From positions 1 to 64,000 of the forward strand of contig LFSC01000014.1 of assembly GCA_001512505.1 (NCBI GenBank): a stretch of 64,000 bases of DNA, in the 5' to 3' direction. The position numbers and the translations under genes are program-made. This document shows, one piece after another, positions 57,346 through 64,000 of this stretch. Position 1 is the stretch's first letter. Every line of letters begins with the position of its first letter. The DNA is from Clostridiaceae bacterium DTU079. GTDB lineage: Bacteria > Bacillota > Clostridia > Acetivibrionales > Acetivibrionaceae. The notes beneath the pieces are model-generated. The model was not told the origin of the DNA. It ran no database searches and was given only the letters and a program-made list of their open reading frames with translations.

Positions 57346-57984
57346 ATGATCTGCTTTGAGTATATTAATGACTATATAAGACAAACACTAAAACCAAATA
57401 CCGGAATACTAAAGGAACTGGAGGCCTTTTCAAAGGAAAACCATGTACCCATCGTACATCCTGAAGTAGCCGCTCTATTAAAAGTAATTGGTCTTACGCT
57501 AAAGCCCCGGCGCATTTTGGAGGTCGGTACGGCTATCGGATACTCCTCCATCCTACTCTCTACCATATTAGAGCCGGGAGGAAAAATTGACACAATAGAC
57601 CGTTATGAGCTGATGGTGGAAAGAGCCCGGGAAAATATAAAAAATGCCGGACTTTCCGATGTTATTAACATCATTGTCGGAGATGCCCTTGACGTTCTAA
57701 AATGCCTTAACAAACAATATGACATGGTATTTTTGGATGCCGCCAAGGGACAGTATCCGGAATTTCTTCCCGAGTGCTTAAGAATGCTTAAAAGCGGTGG
57801 GCTTTTAGTATCGGACAATGTACTGTACAAGGGCATGGTAGCTAACGATGAACTGGTGGTAAGAAGAAAGAAAACCATTGTTACAAGGATGCGTAACTAT
57901 CTTAAAACCCTTTGCAGTATGGATGAACTTGAGACCAGTATACTGCCTGTTGGTGACGGAGTTGCTATAAGCTATAAAAAGTGA
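57346..57984 (+). CDS. trmR: tRNA 5-hydroxyuridine methyltransferase TrmR (class I SAM O-methyltransferase)
   Basis: This 212-residue methyltransferase is of the caffeoyl-CoA-OMT-like family. The SAM loop is LEVGTAIGYSSILLS, the acidic and metal-binding residues lie in VFLDAAKGQYPEFL, and SDNVLYKGMV follows. By family and by position between mltG and the U32 gene it is the orthologue of Bacillus YrrM/TrmR, which methylates 5-hydroxyuridine-34 to 5-methoxyuridine in tRNA. The ATG follows GGAAGG. The family also contains catechol methyltransferases, so the function rests on gene order. Confidence 0.88.
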   Translation: MICFEYINDYIRQTLKPNTGILKELEAFSKENHVPIVHPEVAALLKVIGLTLKPRRILEVGTAIGYSSILLSTILEPGGKIDTIDRYELMVERARENIKNAGLSDVINIIVGDALDVLKCLNKQYDMVFLDAAKGQYPEFLPECLRMLKSGGLLVSDNVLYKGMVANDELVVRRKKTIVTRMRNYLKTLCSMDELETSILPVGDGVAISYKK

Positions 57985-58037
57985 TTGAATTTTGAATATT
58001 GATATTTTGAAAATACAAAAATTTGGAGTGAAGTAGG

Positions 58038-59261
58038 ATGAAAGCTGAATTACTTGCACCGGCCGGCAGCCTTGAAAAATTGAAAATGGCTGTAGTCTAT
58101 GGTGCAGATGCGGTATATCTTGGAGGAGAAGCCTATGGTCTTAGAGCATATGCGGAAAACTTTTCGCTCGACGATCTAAAAGAAGGAGTAAAATTTGCTC
58201 ATGACCGAGGAAAAAAAGTATATATAACCATGAATATTTTCCCCCACAACGAAGACCTTGAAAACATGCCCGATTACATCAAGGAAGTGGAAAAGGTTGG
58301 CGTTGATGCAATAATTCTATCTGACCCTGGGGTACTTTCCCTTGTGAAAGAAATAGCTCCCGATATGGAGATACATTTGAGCACTCAAGCAAATAATATT
58401 AACTGGATGAGTGCAAATTTCTGGCATAAACAAGGTGTTAAACGAATAATACTTGCCAGGGAGTTATCTTTTAACGAAATCAAAGAAATAAGAGAAAAAA
58501 CTCCCCCATCCTTGGAACTGGAGATATTTGTTCACGGTGCCATGTGCATATCCTATTCCGGAAGATGCCTTCTAAGCAGTTATATGGCTGGGCGTGATTC
58601 AAACCGGGGTCTTTGTGCCCATCCCTGCAGGTGGAAATATTACCTTATGGAAGAAAAAAGGCCCGGAGAATATTTCCCTGTGTATGAAAATGAAAGGGGT
58701 ACTTTTATTTTCAATTCCAAGGACCTCTGCATGATTGAATATATTCCGCAAATAATTGAGTCCGGGGTAACAAGCCTTAAAATTGAAGGCCGTATGAAGA
58801 GCTCCTTTTATGTTGCAACGGTCGTAAAAGCATACCGTCAAGCCTTGGATTCCTATTATCAAAACAAGGATAACTTTGTCCTGGATCCTAAATTGCTTGA
58901 AGAAGTAGCAAAGGCAAGCCATCGAGAATTTTCAACGGGCTTTTTCTTCAACAAGCCGGATTCACAGTCTCAAATATATAACACCAGCTCCTATATTCGG
59001 GAGTACGATTTTGTAGGTGTTGTACAAAATTACGACAAAGCCACGAAAATAGCCACAATTGAGCAGAGAAACAGGATGTACAAGGGTGAAGAGATCGAAG
59101 TAGTAAACCCGAAGGGTGACTTTTTTGTTCAAAAAATAGAATGGATGAAAAATGCGGACGGTGAAGAGATCGATGTTGCTCCCCATCCTCAAATGACTGT
59201 ATATATGCCTATGAAAGAGGAAGTTGAGGAATATACGATACTTCGTAGGAAGTCGGAGTAG
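58038..59261 (+). CDS. trhP: U32-family tRNA hydroxylation protein TrhP
   Basis: This 407-residue U32 peptidase-family protein starts ELLAPAGSLEKLKMAV with the signature FVHGAMCISYSGRCLLSSY and further cysteines in GLCAHPC, which give the four-Cys iron-sulphur site. U32 proteins of this type (YrrN/YrrO, TrhP) make 5-hydroxyuridine-34 in tRNA with prephenate-derived help, providing the substrate for TrmR next door. Bacillus has two tandem U32 genes; only one is present here. The ATG has TTGGAGTGAAGTAGG upstream. The older label collagenase-like peptidase is probably misleading. Confidence 0.9.
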   Translation: MKAELLAPAGSLEKLKMAVVYGADAVYLGGEAYGLRAYAENFSLDDLKEGVKFAHDRGKKVYITMNIFPHNEDLENMPDYIKEVEKVGVDAIILSDPGVLSLVKEIAPDMEIHLSTQANNINWMSANFWHKQGVKRIILARELSFNEIKEIREKTPPSLELEIFVHGAMCISYSGRCLLSSYMAGRDSNRGLCAHPCRWKYYLMEEKRPGEYFPVYENERGTFIFNSKDLCMIEYIPQIIESGVTSLKIEGRMKSSFYVATVVKAYRQALDSYYQNKDNFVLDPKLLEEVAKASHREFSTGFFFNKPDSQSQIYNTSSYIREYDFVGVVQNYDKATKIATIEQRNRMYKGEEIEVVNPKGDFFVQKIEWMKNADGEEIDVAPHPQMTVYMPMKEEVEEYTILRRKSE

Positions 59262-59270
59262 GCGGATATT

Positions 59271-59446
59271 GAAAAGGTAAAGAAAAAATGCTCCGGAAAC
59301 TTAAGTTCCGCAAGTCTAGAGCCTGTAAATACTCCTCAGGGTCGAGCAAAACTCGCTTCGCTCAGACAATGCTCTCCCCTTCCTCGTCGTATTAACAGGC
59401 TCTACGACTTGCTCCACAATGTTTCTTCCACATTTTTTCTTTTCCT
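59271..59446 (+). repeat. Dispersed palindromic element, copy 7
   Basis: The outer arms AGGTAAAGAAAAAATGCTCC and the complement of AGGAAAAGAAAAAATGTGG extend further than in other copies and both carry six A. The core is TAGAGCCTGTAAATAC / GTATTAACAGGCTCT. It begins 10 bp after the trhP stop codon. Confidence 0.92.
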
Positions 59447-59568
59447 AATTATTCTATCCGTCAACAGTAAGAGCATAATAATTATTCTTCTTTTTTAGGT
59501 AAAATCAAAAGTAATTAAAAAGTGCAACCACCTTAACTTCCACCAAGTAATGGGGTATTAAAGAAAGG

Positions 59569-59628
59569 CAAAGAAAAATGTTCCGAAAACTTGAGTTTCG
59601 CAAGTACAGAGCCTGTAAAAACTCCTCT
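59569..59628 (+). repeat. Dispersed palindromic element, copy 8 (half copy)
   Basis: It carries the left arm only: CAAAGAAAAATGTTCC, AAACTTGAGTTTCGCAAG and AGAGCCTGTAAAAACTCCTC, then sequence identity ends. It lies about 120 bp beyond copy 7 and about 90 bp upstream of the PBP gene. Like copy 6 it breaks near the centre. The remaining 59447-59568 and 59629-59717 show no gene. Confidence 0.8.
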
Positions 59629-59717
59629 TGATTAATGATTCAATCTACTTTTCAGTGTATAGAATACCCATTTATATGGAAAAATTATAGTATTCACTAA
59701 TATTTAAGGAGAATACT

Positions 59718-61373
59718 ATGAACTACGGAAGACAAAAATTTATCCTTTATGTATTTACTCTGATTATTTTTTTGCTTATCACAAGGTTTATCTACATACA
59801 GTTTCACATGGGAGAAAAGCTTACCCTGCAGGCTGCTGCACAAAAAATATCCTCCCTCCCTATTGACGTTCCCAGGGGGAATATACTTGACAGGAATCTC
59901 ATTCCTCTTACCAACAGAATCGAAAAATATGATGTGGTAATAAAACCCTTTCAGTTGCGAAATAACCCCGATGCTATTCGTAGAATATCGGATATTCTCG
60001 ATCTTAACCATAATGACATAAAAAGACAGATTGAAATAAAATCAAATCCCATAGTAATTGAAACGGATAAAGATAAAAAAAACCGGCTTAAAGAAGAAAA
60101 CATTCCCGGCATATCCTTTATAAATTCGCTTAAAAGGTATGATTTCGCAACACCTGCCAAGCACGTGCTCGGCTATCTTAATAAAATCGATCTGACTGGA
60201 GAAACGGGTATAGAAAAAGCCTATAATGAGTATCTTAAATCCGGTTCTCCCGGCAGTATAGGTATGGTTACAGACGGAATAGACAATCTTCTTCCCGGTC
60301 TTGGCTACAGATTCATAAAACCAAAAATCAAAGAACAGTTGAATATAAAGCTAACCATTGATTATAACATTCAAAAAATTGCAGAAGAAGTTATGAATAA
60401 ATATAATCTTAAAGGTGCAGTGGTTATCGAAGAGGTTTTTTCCGGCGACATTGTCGCAATGGTAAGCAAGCCGGATTTTGATCCCAATGAGGTTGCCAAG
60501 TATCTTGACAGTCCCGATAACGAGCTTTTTAACCGTGCCGTTGCGTCCTACAATCTTGGCTCCATATTCAAGATCATCGATCTTGCCAGTGCTTACAGTA
60601 AGAACATGGACCCCTCCATGTACTACTACTGTCCCGGATATGTGACCCTGGGAGACAAAGAATTCAGGTGTTCGGCCTATGCCAGGGGCGGACACGGTTT
60701 AATAAATCTCCATGAAGCCTTTGCCTCCTCCTGCAATCCCTATTTCATCGAATTGGGAATCAGGGTAGGACCCAATGCCATTATTGACACGGCAAAAAAT
60801 TTCGGTCTCGGGAATGTCACAGGAATTGATGCCCAGGGAATAAGTGAATCTCCCGGCTATCTTCCCGATCCTTCAAATTATTTAACTTACGGAGACACTG
60901 CAAATATAGCCATAGGCCAGGGAGATGTTATGGCAACTCCCCTTCAAGTTGCCGATATGGTAGCAACCATCGCAAACGGAGGTATAAAAAACAAGGTTAA
61001 TATTGTGGATTCCATTGTCGATTCAAAGGGAAACACGGTAAAGGTTATTAGAAAAAATAAGGGAGAGCGAATAATCGAAAAAACGGTATGTGACAGCATT
61101 AAGAAGCTTATGGAGGAAGTAACGATAAGCGGTACCGGAACCAAAGCCAATCTCGATGCGTATGGCGGTGCCGGCGGAAAAACCGGAAGTGCGGAAACCG
61201 GCCAGTACATAAACGGAAGCAAAGTTGTACATGCCTGGTTTGCAGGGTATTTTCCAAGGCTGGATCCGAAATATTCAGTCTGCGTTTTTATTGAAAACGG
61301 TAAAAGCGGAGGCAGTGTGGCCGCTCCGGTTTTCGAAGAAATTGCAAAAAATATTTTAATAATGGGATATTAA
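59718..61373 (+). CDS. Class B penicillin-binding protein (peptidoglycan D,D-transpeptidase)
   Basis: This 551-residue protein has an N-terminal membrane segment (7-28), a small dimerisation region with VPRGNILDRN, and the transpeptidase domain with SIFK (Ser282), SCN (338-340) and KTGS (488-491). It has no PASTA module and is shorter than SpoVD of this window. AAGGAG lies before the ATG. It lies directly upstream of sigK in the same direction, with 70 bp between, so a role in spore cortex or late-sporulation wall synthesis is possible, but a vegetative role is not excluded. Confidence 0.9.
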   Translation: MNYGRQKFILYVFTLIIFLLITRFIYIQFHMGEKLTLQAAAQKISSLPIDVPRGNILDRNLIPLTNRIEKYDVVIKPFQLRNNPDAIRRISDILDLNHNDIKRQIEIKSNPIVIETDKDKKNRLKEENIPGISFINSLKRYDFATPAKHVLGYLNKIDLTGETGIEKAYNEYLKSGSPGSIGMVTDGIDNLLPGLGYRFIKPKIKEQLNIKLTIDYNIQKIAEEVMNKYNLKGAVVIEEVFSGDIVAMVSKPDFDPNEVAKYLDSPDNELFNRAVASYNLGSIFKIIDLASAYSKNMDPSMYYYCPGYVTLGDKEFRCSAYARGGHGLINLHEAFASSCNPYFIELGIRVGPNAIIDTAKNFGLGNVTGIDAQGISESPGYLPDPSNYLTYGDTANIAIGQGDVMATPLQVADMVATIANGGIKNKVNIVDSIVDSKGNTVKVIRKNKGERIIEKTVCDSIKKLMEEVTISGTGTKANLDAYGGAGGKTGSAETGQYINGSKVVHAWFAGYFPRLDPKYSVCVFIENGKSGGSVAAPVFEEIAKNILIMGY

Positions 61374-61443
61374 TTGTACTTGCACCTGTATTCTTAGTGC
61401 AACATATAATTATAAGGTAGCCTATTTATGGAGGTGCCTTATC

Positions 61444-62148
61444 TTGCTTGGCTTACTTATTTCTTCTTTTATAGAGATAATTAATAATATATTCTTCCTA
61501 TTCGGATATATTTCCAATGATAATTCCTTTCCTCCACCTTTAACCCCTGAGGAGGAGCAGCACTATTTAAAGCTTCTCAAGGAAGGAGATGAAGAAGCAA
61601 GAAACGTTCTTATCGAACGAAACTTAAGGCTTGTAGCACATATTGTTAAAAAATACACAACTACCCCAAATGAGTGTGATGACCTTATATCCATCGGTAC
61701 TATAGGGCTGATAAAGGCTATTGCCAGCTTCAATCAAGAAAAAGGTACAAGACTGGTTACTTACGCAGCAAAATGCATTGATAACCAGATATTGATGCAA
61801 ATAAGGTCCAATAAAAAAATGCAGAGCGAGGTTTCACTTCAAGATCCAATAGGCGTAGACCGTGACGGAAATGAAATAACACTAATTGATGTCATTGGAA
61901 ATGAGTCGGAATCAATAGTTGAAGAAGTCGAGCTGAAAATGCAGATAAAACGCTTGTATAACAAAATGAAGGACGTCCTGAAAAAAAGAGAGAAAATGGT
62001 TTTGGAACTTCGTTACGGACTTTTAAACGGAACAAGTAAAACCCAAAGAGAAATAGCAAAAATGCTGGGTATATCCAGATCTTATGTCTCGAGAATTGAA
62101 AAAAAAGCCATTAAAAAATTAGGAAAAGAGCTTAAAGCCGATATGTAA
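61444..62148 (+). CDS. sigK: Sporulation RNA polymerase sigma factor SigK (pro-sigma-K)
   Basis: Sigma-K directs late mother-cell gene expression. The 234-residue precursor has a hydrophobic N-terminus (LLISSFIEIINNIFFLFGYI) like the SpoIVFB-cleaved pro-sequence, then NLRLVAHIVKKY and DLISIGTIGLIKAI (region 2) and QREIAKMLGISRSYVSRIEKKA (region 4 helix-turn-helix). The gene is intact: no skin element interrupts it. Translation begins at TTG (61444) with GGAGGTG 8 bp upstream. A CATATAAT at 61403-61410 resembles a sigma-E-type -10 box, which would fit mother-cell control, but no clear -35 is seen. Confidence 0.93.
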   Translation: MLGLLISSFIEIINNIFFLFGYISNDNSFPPPLTPEEEQHYLKLLKEGDEEARNVLIERNLRLVAHIVKKYTTTPNECDDLISIGTIGLIKAIASFNQEKGTRLVTYAAKCIDNQILMQIRSNKKMQSEVSLQDPIGVDRDGNEITLIDVIGNESESIVEEVELKMQIKRLYNKMKDVLKKREKMVLELRYGLLNGTSKTQREIAKMLGISRSYVSRIEKKAIKKLGKELKADM

Positions 62149-62304
62149 AAAACACTACGTGACTTAAGTTCGGCAAGCCTGGAGCCTGTAAATACTCTTT
62201 GGGGATCGAGCAATTCTTGCTTTATAAAAGTATAAATACTTTCTCTTTCTTCGACGTATTAACAGGCTCTATTGCTCGTTTTACAATTTCTCCTCCATAC
62301 TCTC
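62147..62304 (+). repeat. Dispersed palindromic element, copy 9 (diverged)
   Basis: The core GGAGCCTGTAAATAC / GTATTAACAGGCTC is kept, as are ACTTAAGTT and GGCAAG on the left and CTCCATACTC on the right; the inner loop has changed (GAGCAATTCTTGC). It starts at the sigK stop codon and ends 24 bp from the ytvI stop, filling the convergent spacer. Confidence 0.82.
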
Positions 62305-62327
62305 CTAAGCAAAATATAATACGCATC

Positions 62328-63410
62328 CTACTTTTTATTGAACTCAATTATAATCTCCTTGATACTTTTTTGCTTAATAAATCCGGACACTATATTTTTA
62401 AACAGCAATACAATAATGGGACCTAAAATAAAACCTACTATTCCATAAAACTGTGTTCCCAAATACATTGCCATCAGTGTAATCAAAGGGTGAAGCCCGA
62501 TTTGTTGTCCAAGTATCTTGGGCTCTATCAACTGCCTGATTACAAGTACTATCAAATACAATATAATAAGAGATACACCCATCCTGAAATCCCTGGATAT
62601 AAACTCATATATCGCCCACGGAACCAGCACGCCACCGGTACCCAGTATTGGAAAAGCATCAATAAAGCTTATGACCAATGCCAAGAGAATAAAGCGCTTT
62701 ATTCCTATAATAGCAAAACCTATAGAAAGCTCTGTAAAGGTAATAGTCATCAAAATAAGCTGAGCCCTTATATAACCAAACAGTGCCGAAAAAATGTTGT
62801 CTTTTATGCTTATAGCCTTTTCAAGCACCACATCCGGCAAATTATGCTTTATGGACTCATAAATTCTGTCTCTGTCGCTTGAAATAAAATAAGTTGCCAG
62901 AATGGTAACAATTATAAATATAAGTACCTGCGGTATCGAAACAGCCGTATTGTAAAGTCCTTTTACAAAAGGATCCACTACCTTGGATATGGATTGGGAA
63001 AGGTTTGAAATCATCTTGGTAATATTGGACGTAATACCCTCGGGAAGGTCCAAATAAGCATCCAAAGCCTTTTTTATGGTTGCGGAAACATTCTGGTATA
63101 TTTCAATTAAGAATTGCGGCCGTTCATTGGTAAGGCTCACAACTTCATTATAAAGCCTTGATACCAATAACAGCATCAGCACTGTTATAAGCGATACAAC
63201 CAAAAGCAAAGACACTATGGCCGCAAGTCTCCTCGGGAATTTGGCTTTTTTCATTAAAAACCTTATTAACGGTTCAATAGCGGAAGAGACGGCGAAAGCA
63301 ATTATAAACGGAGCAACATAAATTGACAGTCTCAAAGCCAATATTATGCCGACAAACGTTCCCACAAACGCCAATACAATCTTCAAAATAAATTTCACTT
63401 TCGGATTCAT
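62328..63410 (-). CDS. ytvI: AI-2E-type transporter family membrane protein, YtvI-like
   Basis: This 360-residue polytopic protein has about eight membrane segments and the family signatures DAFPILGTGGVLVPWA and EPKILGQQIGLHPLITL. The family (formerly UPF0118) includes exporters of small molecules and ions. The Bacillus YtvI member is a sporulation integral membrane protein, and the neighbouring sigK is consistent with that. No cargo can be predicted. Confidence 0.85.
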   Translation of the reverse strand: MNPKVKFILKIVLAFVGTFVGIILALRLSIYVAPFIIAFAVSSAIEPLIRFLMKKAKFPRRLAAIVSLLLVVSLITVLMLLLVSRLYNEVVSLTNERPQFLIEIYQNVSATIKKALDAYLDLPEGITSNITKMISNLSQSISKVVDPFVKGLYNTAVSIPQVLIFIIVTILATYFISSDRDRIYESIKHNLPDVVLEKAISIKDNIFSALFGYIRAQLILMTITFTELSIGFAIIGIKRFILLALVISFIDAFPILGTGGVLVPWAIYEFISRDFRMGVSLIILYLIVLVIRQLIEPKILGQQIGLHPLITLMAMYLGTQFYGIVGFILGPIIVLLFKNIVSGFIKQKSIKEIIIEFNKK

Positions 63411-63472
63411 TTAACCCCACCTTTATTCTCAGTTAACACCACACAAAAACCATATTAAATCAATTTTCTATA

Positions 63473-64000
63473 TTATTCAAAACCCAGCTGCGACTTGATT
63501 TCGTTCCAAAGCTCCTCTCTTCCCTGCTTCGTTTCCGATGAAAAAGGTATCACTTTAACACTGTCGGAAAGTTCCAGCACCTTTCTTATGTCACAAACCC
63601 TTTCCTTTACCTTTGAACGGGGAATCTTGTCAAGCTTTGTAGCAGTAATCAAATAAGGTATACCATTGCATTTAAGCCAGTCGTTCATAAGTTTGTCATC
63701 ATCAGTTGGAGAATGCCTGATGTCCACAAGCATAATCACCAGCTTAAGTTGCTTTCTGGTTTTTAAATATGTTTCCACAACAGATCCCCATGATTCTTTT
63801 TCCGTTTTTGATACCTTTGCAAAACCGTAGCCGGGAAGATCGACAAAATATAATATATTGTCGACATTATAAAAGTTTATAACCCTTGTCAGTCCGGGAG
63901 TTGCCGCAACTCTTGCCAGACTTTTTCTGTTCAGCATTGAATTTATAAGTGAGGATTTACCCACATTGGATCTTCCCACAAAAGTTATCTCCGGTTTGTC
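63473..64000 (-). CDS. ysxC: Ribosome biogenesis GTPase YsxC/EngB (5' end outside window)
   Basis: This small GTPase is needed for 50S subunit assembly. The frame runs to the window edge (DKPEITFVGRSNVGKSS), so the track's start at GTG inside the P loop is not the true start; about 25 N-terminal residues are missing. Visible motifs: GRSNVGKSSLINS (G1), TPGLTR (G2), VDLPGYGFAK (G3), TATKLDK (G4) and FSSETKQG (G5). In Firmicutes it follows lon. Confidence 0.95.
   Translation of the reverse strand, partial: DKPEITFVGRSNVGKSSLINSMLNRKSLARVAATPGLTRVINFYNVDNILYFVDLPGYGFAKVSKTEKESWGSVVETYLKTRKQLKLVIMLVDIRHSPTDDDKLMNDWLKCNGIPYLITATKLDKIPRSKVKERVCDIRKVLELSDSVKVIPFSSETKQGREELWNEIKSQLGFE

Noticed and set aside
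61444-62148. skin-type element interrupting sigK
   Set aside because: The sigK frame is continuous over regions 2 to 4 with normal length.

Overview
The window is chromosomal DNA from an AT-rich, spore-forming Firmicute of the class Clostridia. It most resembles the cellulosome-producing Acetivibrio (Clostridium) thermocellum group. Evidence: a dockerin-bearing xylanase/feruloyl esterase whose domain order and catalytic spacing match XynY (Xyn10B) of C. thermocellum; a CRISPR repeat nearly identical to one I remember from that species; sporulation genes (spoVD, sigK, a Spo0E-like gene, ytvI); and Gram-positive operon orders. No rRNA gene, complete mobile element, phage or plasmid module is visible. 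Species placement is an inference from memory; no search was run.

Layout. 0-9 kb is an accessory or rearranged region: the edge of a probable CRISPR array, an epimerase, a decayed GNAT acetyltransferase, tRNA-Leu(GAG), an unusual alcohol dehydrogenase-aldehyde dehydrogenase fusion, a UvrD-type helicase, a cyclase-family hydrolase, and a murA gene cut off at its catalytic cysteine. 9.4-20.7 kb (minus strand) is the cell-wall/division (dcw) cluster mraZ-rsmH-ftsL / spoVD-murE-murF-mraY-ftsW-murG, with a clear promoter and a triple 10-bp MraZ-type operator. 21-26.7 kb (minus) holds a RodA-type SEDS protein, a Spo0E-like phosphatase, lgt and a paired M16 peptidase locus. 27.2-36.5 kb (minus) is the translation cluster rimP-nusA-ylxR-ylxQ-infB-rbfA-nrnA-truB-ribF. 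36.7-40 kb is xynY, lying between rimP and polC, which are usually neighbours. 40.3-53.6 kb (minus) is rpsB-tsf-pyrH-frr-(small ORF)-uppS-cdsA-dxr-rseP-ispG-polC. 54-62 kb (plus) carries typA, mltG-trmR-trhP, a class B penicillin-binding protein and sigK. The end carries ytvI and the 5'-truncated ysxC/engB.

How the genes work together. Most encode growth functions: lipid II synthesis (murE, murF, mraY, murG, plus uppS for the carrier lipid), septal and elongation SEDS/PBP pairs, isoprenoid supply (dxr, ispG) feeding uppS, phospholipid and lipoprotein synthesis (cdsA, lgt), and translation initiation, recycling and tRNA modification.

The most unusual signal is a dispersed family of about 165-bp, highly palindromic intergenic elements: seven long copies and two half copies. 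Every long copy sits just 3' of a stop codon. The arms differ between copies but stay complementary within each copy, which suggests a structured RNA/DNA element or a MITE/REP-like repeat. There are also three AT-rich tandem arrays (10-, about 24- and about 16-bp units) in spacers next to essential genes, and a short GC hairpin family with three copies.
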